DNA of 64,000 bases from Nitrosarchaeum sp. (GTDB lineage: Archaea; Thermoproteota; Nitrososphaeria; Nitrososphaerales; Nitrosopumilaceae), in assembly GCA_025699025.1 (NCBI GenBank), contig JAILWJ010000001.1:630391-694390 (forward strand), given 5' to 3'. Below the pieces are notes generated by a model, which ran no database searches, had not been told where the DNA came from, and saw nothing but the letters and a program-made list of their open reading frames with translations. This document shows positions 34,145-43,789 of the stretch, piece after piece. The first letter of the stretch is position 1, and the number at the start of each line of letters is the position of its first letter. Position numbers and translations under genes: made by a program.

Positions 34145-34453
34145 CTAATGAAGCTCGATGCTTGATTCTGGAAATCCTAAATTAATCAAAGTATCTTTGA
34201 TTGTATCTCTATGATCACCTTGTAAAAAGATGTAACCATCTTTTGCGGTTCCGCCACAAGCATATTTGTTTTTTAGTTCTTTTGCGACAGTCTCCAGATT
34301 ATTTAATTTTGGATCAAGGCCTTCAATCATGGTTCCCTTTTTCTTGAATCGCCTAGTTTCCAAACGAATTATGATTTTAGTACTATCTTTTGCAAGTTCG
34401 CCACAAGCACATAGATCTTCAGGAAGACCACAAGTATTACAAATTACCGCCAT
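34145..34453 (-). CDS. Translation initiation factor aIF1 (SUI1 family)
   Basis: SUI1/eIF1 proteins guard start-codon selection on the small subunit. The 102-residue protein has an N-terminal cysteine segment (ICNTCGLPEDLCACGEL), which may bind zinc, then the SUI1 domain with IIIRLETRRFKKKGTMIEGL, VAKELKNKYACGGTAKDGYI and LQGDHRDTIKDTLI. This N-terminal cysteine head is common in thaumarchaeal forms from memory. It lies 7 bp before the CPBP gene on the same strand and divergent from the ZNRD2-like gene. Confidence 0.93.
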   Translation of the reverse strand: MAVICNTCGLPEDLCACGELAKDSTKIIIRLETRRFKKKGTMIEGLDPKLNNLETVAKELKNKYACGGTAKDGYIFLQGDHRDTIKDTLINLGFPESSIELH

Positions 34454-34549
34454 ACGTTCTATGATATTTCGATTTTACGCACTATTAAGCCTTGTTTGAA
34501 ACAACTCAATCAAATAATGATTTTTTAGATAGAAAATACAAAAAACATT

Positions 34550-34882
34550 GTGTCAAATGATCTCACAAAAAGAGCTGCAGAGATGCTCCTAAATGGGGCC
34601 ACACTCCTAAGCGAACCATGCCCTTATTGTTCAGGAGTCAGAGTAATAAAAGAAGGACATGCATTATGCATTAAATGCGGGCGTGAACCTGAAAAAAGAA
34701 ACATTCCAAAAAGATCAAGCCAAGAACCAGAAAAAACTAGTCTTGAAGAGACACTTGAGAGAAAATTAGAGTCATTGTCCAAAGAACTAGAATGTGAATC
34801 AGATCATGAAAAACAGCAGGAGATCCTAAAATCAATTAATTCAATCATAGAAACGCTTGAAAAGATCAGAAATAAACAATAA
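34550..34882 (+). CDS. ZNRD2/SSSCA1-like small zinc-ribbon protein
   Basis: A 110-residue protein. The first half is a zinc ribbon of the Sjogren's syndrome/scleroderma autoantigen 1 (ZNRD2, auto-antigen p27) type: MLLNGATLLSEPCPYCSGVR then HALCIKCGRE, two CxxC knuckles. The second half is a charged coiled coil (LEETLERKLESLSKELECES). The start is a GTG at 34550. Role in archaea is unclear. The Sec61-beta gene follows after 35 bp on the same strand. Confidence 0.85.
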   Translation: MSNDLTKRAAEMLLNGATLLSEPCPYCSGVRVIKEGHALCIKCGREPEKRNIPKRSSQEPEKTSLEETLERKLESLSKELECESDHEKQQEILKSINSIIETLEKIRNKQ

Positions 34883-34917
34883 AGTTTTTATGTAAAAATC
34901 CGGGAGCATTTCTAACC

Positions 34918-35085
34918 ATGAGCAGTAAAAAGAAATCAGCACCATTGCCAGCATCAAGCGGAGGCCTCATGCGATTCTTTGAGGATGAGACAAAAGGATT
35001 CAGGGTAGACCCAAGAATCGTAATATCAGTTCCAATTAGTTTAATAGCAATCTCATGGGCAATTGACATATTCTTAGCTCCGTGA
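34918..35085 (+). CDS. secG: Preprotein translocase subunit Sec61-beta (SecG, archaeal)
   Basis: A 55-residue protein that falls below common gene-length limits. It begins MSSKKKSAPLPASSGGLMRF and continues FFEDETKGFRVDPRIVI-type sequence into a single C-terminal transmembrane helix (VPISLIAISWAIDIFLAP). This is the archaeal Sec61-beta pattern: polar, Gly-Leu-Met-rich amphipathic segment, a conserved PRIV/DP segment and a tail anchor. It is the small partner of SecY and SecE in the translocon. It lies between the ZNRD2-like gene and DUF2070, 7 bp before the latter. Confidence 0.9.
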   Translation: MSSKKKSAPLPASSGGLMRFFEDETKGFRVDPRIVISVPISLIAISWAIDIFLAP

Positions 35086-35092
35086 ATAAACA

Positions 35093-36829
35093 ATGGAAAA
35101 GTCTTCAGATGATGTTTCAAACATTCACAACAGGTTTTCCCTTACACTAATCAATCCCTCATCACATTACTTCTCATTAGTCACGTCATTAATTATTGCA
35201 GCAGTGATTACCGCTACGACCCATTTAGGATATCTTGGTTCAAATGAATTATTCAGGATTCCTCTGGTAGTAGGGGTTTTAGGAGCATCACAAATCATCG
35301 ATTCCAGATTTACAAAAAATAAAGAATACTCGAAAGCACTTCACGCATCACTTTTTGCAAACATGCTATGGGTCGTCACGCTTTTCATGGGGTTACTTGC
35401 AAGTTTTGTTTTATCAAAAGAAATATCACTATTTTTTGTAACATTTGGAATGTTTTTGTTTGCGAGTTTCAGAATAGGGATTTTTACGACCACCCTAGGT
35501 GCAAGCATTAAAAAAGCATGGGCAATTTGTTTCATACAGCCTCTTGCAATGTTTCTAGTTTTGATCCCACAAGAGATGTGGATTTCAATGCTTACCAACC
35601 CAATATCACTAGGTTATGGAATATCATTTTTGATCATTGCCAGCGTATGGTCGGTGCTAACAGACAGAGCGGGAAAGCCAGGAATGGAAAGCACTCACAA
35701 AACAATTCAAGCGTATTTGGCATCACAAAAAAATGACTTTACAGAGGCCGAAAATATCATGGAACAAAGGTCCAGCGAAACAAAAGTTTCAACATCTCAA
35801 ATAAGACTGCTATCAAAAAATGGGAATTTAGAGTTTAGAATGGTATTGCCAGAAATTCATCCAGGACCTTATCATCCGGTAGGAGGAAGCAATATCCCAT
35901 ATCTAATTTACAAGAATCTTGATTCATCTGCCATGGTCATGCATAGTATATCTGATCATGCACTAAATTTACCATCTAAAAACGAGGTTGAAAAATATCT
36001 AAAAAATCTCGAAAACAGTAGTGTAAAAGAGGTAGGAATGGTATGCACAGAACCAGTGACAGTACAAATCAACAAAGCAAGAGTGGTAGGACTACTTTTT
36101 GGAAATAACCCATTATTGTTTTTATCATTATCACCACATGGAATGGAAGACATTCCAAGTTATATGAAAACAGAAATTGAGCAGTATGCAAAAAATCGGA
36201 ATTATGTAAGAACCCTAATTGTAGATTGTCATAATGCAATGGGACCTGAAATTTCAAAAGAGGACGGAGAAGACATGCTAAAGGCAGCAAAATCATGCTT
36301 GGATTCTTTAATTACAAAAGAAAACTATCCGATAGAATTTGGATATGCAAATTCAGACAACATGGATCTCTGGACCGAGGATTTGGGAATGGGAGGACTT
36401 GGAGTAATATGTTTGAAAATTAATGGTAAAAAGTATTTTCTAGGATGGGCAGATGCAAACAATATGGAAAACGGCGTAAGAGAAAATATAGTAGAAAGGT
36501 TTTCGAGAAAAGACATGAATCTTTTAGAAATTTGTACATCAGACACACATTATGCACCAGTAAAGGCAAGAAACAAGAATGGATATTATCAATTAGGACT
36601 GATTACAAGTGCTGACAGACTATCTCAGTGGTTTTTAGATATTGCAAAAAACGCGGAGGCGAAAACATCAGCTGCGAAATTTGAAATTCTTGAGAATCAA
36701 ACGGATGTTAAAATCATGGGTCAAGGAATCTTCGAGGATTATTCAAAAGCGTTGGACAATTCATTGAGAATCACAAAACAATTTCTGATTGGAGGAGTGA
36801 TTCTTTTCATAACTAGTTTATTCCTATAG
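35093..36829 (+). CDS. DUF2070 membrane protein
   Basis: A 578-residue protein of the archaeal DUF2070 family. About 170 N-terminal residues hold five or six transmembrane helices; the soluble C-terminal part has RMVLPEIHPGPYHPVGGSNI, DCHNAMGPEISKEDG, GLGVICLKING and TSDTHYAPVKARNKNGYYQL, which look like metal- or phosphate-binding loops. A last helix (ITKQFLIGGVILFITSLFL) anchors the C-terminus. The biochemical role is unknown. It immediately follows Sec61-beta, so an envelope job is plausible. Confidence 0.85.
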   Translation: MEKSSDDVSNIHNRFSLTLINPSSHYFSLVTSLIIAAVITATTHLGYLGSNELFRIPLVVGVLGASQIIDSRFTKNKEYSKALHASLFANMLWVVTLFMGLLASFVLSKEISLFFVTFGMFLFASFRIGIFTTTLGASIKKAWAICFIQPLAMFLVLIPQEMWISMLTNPISLGYGISFLIIASVWSVLTDRAGKPGMESTHKTIQAYLASQKNDFTEAENIMEQRSSETKVSTSQIRLLSKNGNLEFRMVLPEIHPGPYHPVGGSNIPYLIYKNLDSSAMVMHSISDHALNLPSKNEVEKYLKNLENSSVKEVGMVCTEPVTVQINKARVVGLLFGNNPLLFLSLSPHGMEDIPSYMKTEIEQYAKNRNYVRTLIVDCHNAMGPEISKEDGEDMLKAAKSCLDSLITKENYPIEFGYANSDNMDLWTEDLGMGGLGVICLKINGKKYFLGWADANNMENGVRENIVERFSRKDMNLLEICTSDTHYAPVKARNKNGYYQLGLITSADRLSQWFLDIAKNAEAKTSAAKFEILENQTDVKIMGQGIFEDYSKALDNSLRITKQFLIGGVILFITSLFL

Positions 36830-37454
36830 TTTTCACATTATCCAAATTACCATAGAATTCATCAAGAAAAGAAGAAAGTTGGAAGATAGGGACAATTGGG
36901 ACGTTGTCTATAAAATCCACTTTATCTTGATACAGCGTTACAATCACAGGCACTGCTATGGCATTTTGAGTCTTTGAGACATATTGTTTTGTTCTTTCTA
37001 TCTGTTTTTTGACAGCAGAAGATAACGCAGAGGAGCTATATCGTTTCCAATGTTTACAATCGATCAACAGTGCAATCCCCAATCGTATTCCAACAACATC
37101 TATCTCAAGCCTAGGCTTTGTAAGAACAAGATTTGTGATTACAGCAAAATTCTTTTCTGAAAGAATTTCAGCGGTTAAACCTTCAAAATCTTTCCAATTC
37201 AAAACGGCAGATATATCATCTAGTGGAAAACCAGTTTGTAATAATTCAACAGCAGCCTTCAATTTATCTCCAATTTCAAAATTATAAATATCATCTTTCT
37301 TTACTCCTATTCCTTTTTTTACAAATTCATCTAAAATTTTTCTGGAATCAATTTCAGATGTTTTCGTTATCATAGAAAAATCACGCGCAGAAACGCCGCC
37401 AGGTATAATTCCACGTAACCCTTCTATAGCATTTGGAAAAAATTTCAATATCAT
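36813..37454 (-). CDS. Mrr-like PD-(D/E)xK nuclease-fold protein with N-terminal winged helix
   Basis: A 213-residue protein. The N-terminal 90 residues look like a winged helix (GVSARDFSMITKTSEIDSRK). The C-terminal domain fits the restriction endonuclease fold: DFEGLTAEILSEKNFAVITN, then Glu-Ile-Asp in PRLEIDVVGIRLG and the LLIDCKHWKR strand, which supply D/E...D-x-K catalytic positions, and a conserved Gln/Lys helix. Such proteins are archaeal Mrr/Hjc-like nucleases. No methyltransferase is adjacent, so a restriction role is not implied. It overlaps the DUF2070 end by 17 bp. Confidence 0.7.
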   Translation of the reverse strand: MILKFFPNAIEGLRGIIPGGVSARDFSMITKTSEIDSRKILDEFVKKGIGVKKDDIYNFEIGDKLKAAVELLQTGFPLDDISAVLNWKDFEGLTAEILSEKNFAVITNLVLTKPRLEIDVVGIRLGIALLIDCKHWKRYSSSALSSAVKKQIERTKQYVSKTQNAIAVPVIVTLYQDKVDFIDNVPIVPIFQLSSFLDEFYGNLDNVKTIGIN

Positions 37455-37556
37455 TTTGATGTAAATAATTGGATATAGGTATTGCAGTTAAATTTCAGGT
37501 CATTATGAAATAAGAATCAGAATAGGTTTTAGTATTGCAGATGAAAAATAACAATC

Positions 37557-40025
37557 ATGAAAATATTGCTAGTAGCAATACTAGCTCTTTCACTTGGAAT
37601 AATTACAACCATAGATGTGTTTGGAGAGAGAAATACATATTTTGAAACGGTAAAATTCATCCAGTATTTAGATGAAAATACAGCTTTAGAAGAAGTAAGA
37701 AACGGAAATTTAGATATTTATTATGATAGAATTTCTCCAGACAAACTAGAAAATACGTATTCAAGAAAAGGATTGCAAATATTTGATTCAACAGGAGGGT
37801 CATACAGTATTCTTGTCAACCCTGCCAAAACAGAAAAATTTAATCCATTTTCTGAAAGAGAAGCAAGATTTGCTCTAAATTACCTAATAGATAGAAAATT
37901 AATTGTCAATGAATTAATGGGAGGTTTTGGCGCACCAATGATTTCTCATTATGGTCCATCAGATTCTGAATACCTCACAATCATAGAACAGATTGAAGAA
38001 TTTAATTTTAGATACAACCCCGTATTGGCTGAAGAAATTATATCAAATGCAATAAAGGCAGAGGGAGCAATAAAGAATGGAGGTCAATGGGTATACAATG
38101 GGATGCCGATAGAAATTACAATTTTCATTAGAAATGATGATCCTGTTAGAAAATCTATTGGAGAAATCTTATCATCAGAATTGCAAAGAATTGGTTTTAA
38201 AGTAAAAAAAGAATTTGGAGATTTGAACAAAGCATTTGTAATAGTGTACGGTTCAGATCCAGCAGATCTCAAATGGCACTTGTATACAGAGGGATGGGGA
38301 AAATCAGCTTTTGTAAAATATGATTCAGTGGGTTTAGGTCAAATGTATTCCCCATGGTTTTCAAATATGCCAGGATTTAATGATCCGACATACTGGAATT
38401 ATGAAAATAAATACATTGATTCGCTTACACAAAAAATCTACACCGGGGATTTCGAGTCATCCGAAGAGCGAGAAAAATTGATTCAGGAAGCAATAGTAGA
38501 AGGGGTAAATGAATCAGTAAGAGTGTTTCTTGCAAGCAAGATTGATCAATATGTTGTAAATGAAAAAATTTCAGGAGTTGTAAATGATTTTGGATCAGGT
38601 GTGAAAAGCAGATTTACACCAATTAATGCCAAGAGCGACAAACATGAATTAGCCATAGGAGTCAAGCAAATCTACCAAGGAGCATGGAATCCAATTATGG
38701 GATTCAGTGACACGTATAGCATGTACATTTGGGGGATCATATCTGATCCCATCACATTCAAACATCCATTTACAGGAGAAACATTTCCAGTTAGATCTAA
38801 CTGGGAGGTAGAAACCGCAGGGCCACAGGACAGATTGAAAGTTCCATCAGAGGCAAAAATATGGAATTCCAGCACTCAGCAATGGGAATCAGTTGTTGCA
38901 GAAACGCAATCAATGAGCAAAGTGACATTTGATTTGAAATTTAGCAATTGGCACAATGGCCAGATGATGGACATGAATGATGTTTTGTATTCATTGTATT
39001 TCACCACAGAATGGGGAAGTCAGTTAAATGAGAATGACAAAACTTTTGATGCAGAATTTACACCAAGGGCAGAGCAAACAATTCAAACAATTAAAGGAGT
39101 CAACATAATTGACGAGAACACGATTGAGGTGTATGTGGATTATTGGCACTTTGATGATGGAGAAATTGCAGATTGGGCCGCACTATGGAGTACAATGCCA
39201 TGGGAAATAACAGCAGCCATGGAACAAGCAGTAATCGATGGCAAAGTATCATTTTCTAGATCAGGTGCAACAGGCAAGAATATCAACTGGGTATCGTTAA
39301 TCATCCCGAGAGATGCAAAAATAATTCAAGAGTATTTAGAAGAATTCAAAGGAAAAAAATACATCCCGAGATCACTAGGGAAATTTGAAGGAGATTGGGA
39401 ATACTATGAATCAAGATATGATTCATCATTTAAGTGGATTCAAGATAACAATCATGCAGTCATTAGCAATGGTCCATTTTTCCTAAAATCATATTCTCCA
39501 GAATCAAGAACAATCACAGTTGAAAGTTTTGATGATGAAACATATCCATTTGCATTAGGACATTGGTCAGAATTTAAAAATATAAAGTTTCCAAAAATTG
39601 TGGCTGTTGATGTACCTGGCATGATCAATAAAAATTCGGATTTAAGTTTAGATGTAGAAACAAGAAATTCGGATTTTGTATTGTATTTTCTTTCAAACAG
39701 CAAAGGAGAGATAATATCAACAGAAACAATCAAAGTAAATGAAGATAAAGTAAAAATTGAATTATCAAATCAGCCAATAGAAGAAGTAAACGATCTCAAA
39801 ATTTTTGCAATGTCTGAAAAAGTTTTAAAACCAGATTTCTATTCCACTAGTTTTTTTGTCGTTGAAGATGAACAGGCATTTCCACAAGTTAACCAAGATG
39901 AGATAAAATTTGACAAGCATGAGATTAATGAAATTGTTTGGATTCTAGGTATGGCAATAGTCATAATCGCAATAATTTTTGCTATCAAAAAAATAAATTC
40001 GACTAAGACAAGCCATAATCTCTAA
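37557..40025 (+). CDS. Family-5 extracellular peptide/nickel-type ABC substrate-binding protein
   Basis: An 822-residue secreted binding protein, long for family SBP_bac_5. A signal peptide (ILLVAILALSLGIITTIDVF) is followed by two halves of the fold: ERNTYFETVKFIQYLDENTA, NPFSEREARFALNYLIDRK, and WKIQDNNHAVISNGPFFLKS-type segments. A C-terminal transmembrane helix (EIVWILGMAIVIIAIIFAIK) anchors it outside the cell. The matching ATPase at 7.4 kb is far away and no permease is in the window. Ligand is probably a peptide or metal chelate; not determinable here. Confidence 0.85.
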   Translation: MKILLVAILALSLGIITTIDVFGERNTYFETVKFIQYLDENTALEEVRNGNLDIYYDRISPDKLENTYSRKGLQIFDSTGGSYSILVNPAKTEKFNPFSEREARFALNYLIDRKLIVNELMGGFGAPMISHYGPSDSEYLTIIEQIEEFNFRYNPVLAEEIISNAIKAEGAIKNGGQWVYNGMPIEITIFIRNDDPVRKSIGEILSSELQRIGFKVKKEFGDLNKAFVIVYGSDPADLKWHLYTEGWGKSAFVKYDSVGLGQMYSPWFSNMPGFNDPTYWNYENKYIDSLTQKIYTGDFESSEEREKLIQEAIVEGVNESVRVFLASKIDQYVVNEKISGVVNDFGSGVKSRFTPINAKSDKHELAIGVKQIYQGAWNPIMGFSDTYSMYIWGIISDPITFKHPFTGETFPVRSNWEVETAGPQDRLKVPSEAKIWNSSTQQWESVVAETQSMSKVTFDLKFSNWHNGQMMDMNDVLYSLYFTTEWGSQLNENDKTFDAEFTPRAEQTIQTIKGVNIIDENTIEVYVDYWHFDDGEIADWAALWSTMPWEITAAMEQAVIDGKVSFSRSGATGKNINWVSLIIPRDAKIIQEYLEEFKGKKYIPRSLGKFEGDWEYYESRYDSSFKWIQDNNHAVISNGPFFLKSYSPESRTITVESFDDETYPFALGHWSEFKNIKFPKIVAVDVPGMINKNSDLSLDVETRNSDFVLYFLSNSKGEIISTETIKVNEDKVKIELSNQPIEEVNDLKIFAMSEKVLKPDFYSTSFFVVEDEQAFPQVNQDEIKFDKHEINEIVWILGMAIVIIAIIFAIKKINSTKTSHNL

Positions 40026-40494
40026 GAATCACATCGACTTCGGATTCAGATTCAATTTTAGAATATTCATCCAAAAGATTATGATTGAGATCATAGAAGG
40101 TATGACCCCATTTGAATTTATCAAGAAGATCAAGTGATTCCTGCTTAAAACCTAAAATAAACAGTGCTGCAGATAACGCCTCAACAGTAGTTAGTTTGTT
40201 AAGTTTGGCATAATTTACAGGATTTCCAGCCAATAATGGAGGCAGTTTTCGTTTAATTCCATTAAATTTTTGTGAAAATGCTTGATCTGCCAAATTCCAA
40301 GAGCAATCAATGCCAACTATAGTGTTAATTAGAAAGCGGTCTTTAGGGATCAAGACATGCTCTGAAAAAGGATCCAGTACAAGACTGGTATCAGATATTT
40401 TTTTTACATTTTTTGCAAATCCGAATTTCACTATTTTTGCAGCGGTACATTTTTTTGGGTCGTCTTGATAAAACATCAATACTTGAAGTTTCAA
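40003..40494 (-). CDS. tsr3: Tsr3-like 16S rRNA aminocarboxypropyltransferase
   Basis: Tsr3 uses S-adenosylmethionine to add an aminocarboxypropyl group to a hypermodified small-subunit rRNA uridine. Segments of the family are seen: DDPKKCTAAKIVKFGFAKNV, LVLDPFSEHVLIPKDR, GIDCSWNLADQAF, RKLPPLLAGNPVNYAKLNKL and TTVEALSAALFILGF. I start at TTG 40494 (163 residues, KLQVLMFYQDDPKKC) because relatives start about ten residues before DDPKKC; a TTG at 40509 gives 168 residues. The 3' end overlaps the binding-protein gene by 23 bp. Confidence 0.9.
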   Translation of the reverse strand: MKLQVLMFYQDDPKKCTAAKIVKFGFAKNVKKISDTSLVLDPFSEHVLIPKDRFLINTIVGIDCSWNLADQAFSQKFNGIKRKLPPLLAGNPVNYAKLNKLTTVEALSAALFILGFKQESLDLLDKFKWGHTFYDLNHNLLDEYSKIESESEVDVILRDYGLS

Positions 40495-40525
40495 TGCAAT
40501 TGGTTGCAAAAAGTGTCTTTTGAAT

Positions 40526-43500
40526 CTACTCTAATGTTTTATAATTTACCTTATAATAAAATCTAGAAACCTGATCACCGTCTTTTACAACATCAACATT
40601 CCATAGAGAATCAGGCAAAAAGCCATCAGATGATTCGGGCAAAATGTCAAATTTTTCAAGACGGACATCCGAACCACTGTACCGTATCTTCAAAGCAATA
40701 CCATCCACATCTACAATATCATAAATTTGGCCGGGTTTTCGGGTAGATTCATTTACTAAACACTCCAGTTCAGGCCCAATCACACATATTCCAGATTCAG
40801 AAGTTACTCGAAGATTTACGTTTGTTTGATCAGCTACATTTGTAAGTAATGAGCCAGAAATTACACGAGGTGCAACATCATAATTATCAATATTTTGTCG
40901 TTGTGTCATGATAGATATTTGTGATTCAGTGATTCTGTTTTGTTTTTCAATTATCGTAGGAGGCAGTCGTTCATCTGCAGGCTTTTCTATCACATCAAAT
41001 CGTATAGATTTTGTTTCAAATCCAGCATCAACAGTTATTTCATATGTACCAATGCTTGTAGTTGAATCCAATATTGGAACTTCATGCGTAAACGAACCAG
41101 AAGGAGAAGGTCTAATGGTAGTCACTTTACCAACGTGTTTTCCACAGAAAAACGCACCACATGTAATCTCATCAGAAGATTTCTTGATCACACTTACATC
41201 AAACTTTTCAAGATAGATTAATTTGCTAGGCTTGCCAGAAAGAACTACAACGTCTCCCGGATAGTATTGAGATTTGTCAGTATCTAACAATAAAGACACG
41301 GGTTCGCTGGAACCAAATCTAAAATCATTTGTTACGCTGAATGAAGATACAGCCTTTTTGTTGAGATATAATGCGTTGACGATGTATTCACCTTCGGAGA
41401 ATATTGTGACAGGTAATTCAAATATGCTCTGGAATTCACCACCCTGATTTGGATATATTTGGGATTCATGAATTTGTTTAAACGGGAACTTGCCATCAAG
41501 TATTTTTATTGTCACGCGTTCGGGTACAACAAGCCCTTCACTACCTTGTGGCCTACTGATTACATTTCCAAGTACTTTTAATTTTTCACCGGCATGATAA
41601 AGAGGTTTTTCAGTAGTTACATACACAGGAGTAAGGGAGAGGGAGTCATTCTCAGGAGTGGCAGAAACTTTGAAGAAAACATCAGTTCCATACGAGGCAG
41701 TTGAGACACGGATTTTATAAATACCGTAATTTGTTTTTGAAATTGAACGATCATCAGATTTTATGGCCAATTGTTTTTCGGTAATAGGGGTAGTCCAAGT
41801 CCAAGTAAATCTTTGGTTATCCACAGTAGCGCCAGAATTCAATACACTTCCATCAGGTTTGGTCAAAGATACAGAGACAGAGCGATCACCAGTAGGAGGA
41901 AGAATTCCATTCACAGTAACAACTTCACCCAATCCAAAGATTTGCTTGTTTAACGTGATTGAAGAACGGTCATTGAGTTTCAGAGGATCAACTATTGTTA
42001 TTGGGATTGTTTTTTGCAAATCAAGGTATTTTGCTTTTAGCAAGAATGTACCCTCATGAAAAACATTTTTTGCAAGAGTAGTTTTGAATGAGAAACTGCC
42101 AGATTTGTCAGGGATCGATGTAAATTGATAAGATTCAGATGCACCTCCCTGTTTGAAAACATCAGACAAGCCAATAAGTTTCAATGGAGTTCCATCTTCA
42201 TTTAAAATTGAAATATTAACAACATCGGTTTGAAAACTCGACCTAGATGAAGGGTTTTTGATAAATCCAGACACGGTTAGTGTTTCGCCAAGATCATAAA
42301 CAGATTTGCTTGTAGTTAGAGAAAGTAGATCATCAGTAACAACAAATTCATCAGGATTTGAAACTACAGGAATTGTAATTGAGGCAGAGCCCAAGTCCTT
42401 TGAAACGGTGATTCTATAATCACCTAAACGCAGATTATTTTGAGGAATCTGAAAAGAATATGAAAAAGTACCATCACCCTGAATTCTCACAAGATCAAGA
42501 ATTTTAAAACCAGAATCACCATCTGAGCTAATCACCATATTTTTTGTTTGCAAGATTTGCAAATCTAATGAATTAACCCATACATTGTTTAACCTTCCAG
42601 TAATTTGGACTGTACTGCCTAACCCATATGCCGGCTTGTCTGTCCATAGTGAAATGGGTTTGTCTTCTTTCAAATCTTCAACAACCATAAATGTAGTCAT
42701 GGCAGATTTATCAAAATATTCACCAATTATTTCATAAGTGCCATAAACAGGATTTACAGTACTAAGAAAAACAGTAGTAATGAATTTACCGTTTGTAGGG
42801 TACAGACTACCATTAGAGACTATTTTCCCATTAGGATCTTTTACAGTAAATTTCAAGCCCTCAAAAGGAATTATTTCAGAAGTCATTCCAGTAAGAGTAA
42901 GTGTTTGTCCTGGAAGGTATTCCGACTTGTCAGTTGTAATGCTAATAGTTCCAGTTTCTAAAACATCTTCAACAATAATTTTGTCGCCAACAGAAAAACT
43001 GGTGGAAGAAGTTGCCACACCATAAGTTACAGATAGATCATAGGTACCTTCGTTTATCCCAAGTACTTTTTGAAGATTCAAACTAGTTTTGAAATTTAGG
43101 TTCATATCAGGATATAGTTCAATCATTTTTTTATAATTAGGTCCTGTAATTGAGAGAATTATTTTTTCAGGTTGAAAATAGGGTTTAGTAATTACAAGTT
43201 CTTTTGAAACACTTCCAGAGATAATCGCGGTTTGGCCAAACAAATAACTGGGTTTGTCAGTAGATATAGTTACAGATACTCCCGTATTTTCTTCAGAAAT
43301 TACTTGTTTTCCATTGGATGATCCAGCATTAGATATGGCATACTTCCAGTCAGTTATAGAGTCAGCATCATATCCATCATAGAGTCTTTGCCATGAAGAG
43401 AAATCATTTTTCAAATCAGATAGTAGTGGGGTTTTATCAACCACCATCCCAGTAGTGTTACGAAGTTCAATAGATTCGTTTGAATCAGCAAACCAGAGAG

Positions 43501-43789
43501 GCTGATAAGAATATGTCAAAAATTTTCCAGAGTCAATAAAGGTCCCAGCAGGAATTGTCATGGTCTTTTTCAGAGCAGTCGTGGAGGCTATTTTCCATCC
43601 ACCCAAATCAATCTTAGAATCAGTAGGATTGTAAAGTTCAATCCATTCAACAATACTTGTAGAATCATCACCGGGAGGATTAATATCAACTTCATTTATC
43701 ACTACATGGTTTGAAGATTGAGCACTTGCAGGAATTACAAACGCCCACAAAAGAAGAACAGAGAATAAAATGGAGAGGATTCTGATCAT
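40526..43789 (-). CDS. Large secreted repeat protein with lamin-tail domain and seven Ig-like repeats
   Basis: A 1087-residue secreted protein. A signal peptide (SILFSVLLLWAFVIPASAQ) precedes a lamin-tail domain (about 27-140: VVINEVDINPPGDD, EWIELYNPTDSKIDLGGWKI, FLTYSYQPLWFADSNESIEL). About seven beta-sandwich repeats follow, each opening like TDKPSYLFGQTAIISG, TDKSEYLPGQTLTLTG, TDKPAYGLGSTVQITG, TSKSVYDLGETLTVSG, LNKQIFGLGEVVTVNG, TEKPLYHAGEKLKVLG and TDKSQYYPGDVVVLSG. There is no C-terminal membrane anchor or sorting motif. Two cysteine pairs are near the end. It is likely a surface or adhesive protein. tsr3 follows on the same strand. Confidence 0.85.
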   Translation of the reverse strand: MIRILSILFSVLLLWAFVIPASAQSSNHVVINEVDINPPGDDSTSIVEWIELYNPTDSKIDLGGWKIASTTALKKTMTIPAGTFIDSGKFLTYSYQPLWFADSNESIELRNTTGMVVDKTPLLSDLKNDFSSWQRLYDGYDADSITDWKYAISNAGSSNGKQVISEENTGVSVTISTDKPSYLFGQTAIISGSVSKELVITKPYFQPEKIILSITGPNYKKMIELYPDMNLNFKTSLNLQKVLGINEGTYDLSVTYGVATSSTSFSVGDKIIVEDVLETGTISITTDKSEYLPGQTLTLTGMTSEIIPFEGLKFTVKDPNGKIVSNGSLYPTNGKFITTVFLSTVNPVYGTYEIIGEYFDKSAMTTFMVVEDLKEDKPISLWTDKPAYGLGSTVQITGRLNNVWVNSLDLQILQTKNMVISSDGDSGFKILDLVRIQGDGTFSYSFQIPQNNLRLGDYRITVSKDLGSASITIPVVSNPDEFVVTDDLLSLTTSKSVYDLGETLTVSGFIKNPSSRSSFQTDVVNISILNEDGTPLKLIGLSDVFKQGGASESYQFTSIPDKSGSFSFKTTLAKNVFHEGTFLLKAKYLDLQKTIPITIVDPLKLNDRSSITLNKQIFGLGEVVTVNGILPPTGDRSVSVSLTKPDGSVLNSGATVDNQRFTWTWTTPITEKQLAIKSDDRSISKTNYGIYKIRVSTASYGTDVFFKVSATPENDSLSLTPVYVTTEKPLYHAGEKLKVLGNVISRPQGSEGLVVPERVTIKILDGKFPFKQIHESQIYPNQGGEFQSIFELPVTIFSEGEYIVNALYLNKKAVSSFSVTNDFRFGSSEPVSLLLDTDKSQYYPGDVVVLSGKPSKLIYLEKFDVSVIKKSSDEITCGAFFCGKHVGKVTTIRPSPSGSFTHEVPILDSTTSIGTYEITVDAGFETKSIRFDVIEKPADERLPPTIIEKQNRITESQISIMTQRQNIDNYDVAPRVISGSLLTNVADQTNVNLRVTSESGICVIGPELECLVNESTRKPGQIYDIVDVDGIALKIRYSGSDVRLEKFDILPESSDGFLPDSLWNVDVVKDGDQVSRFYYKVNYKTLE

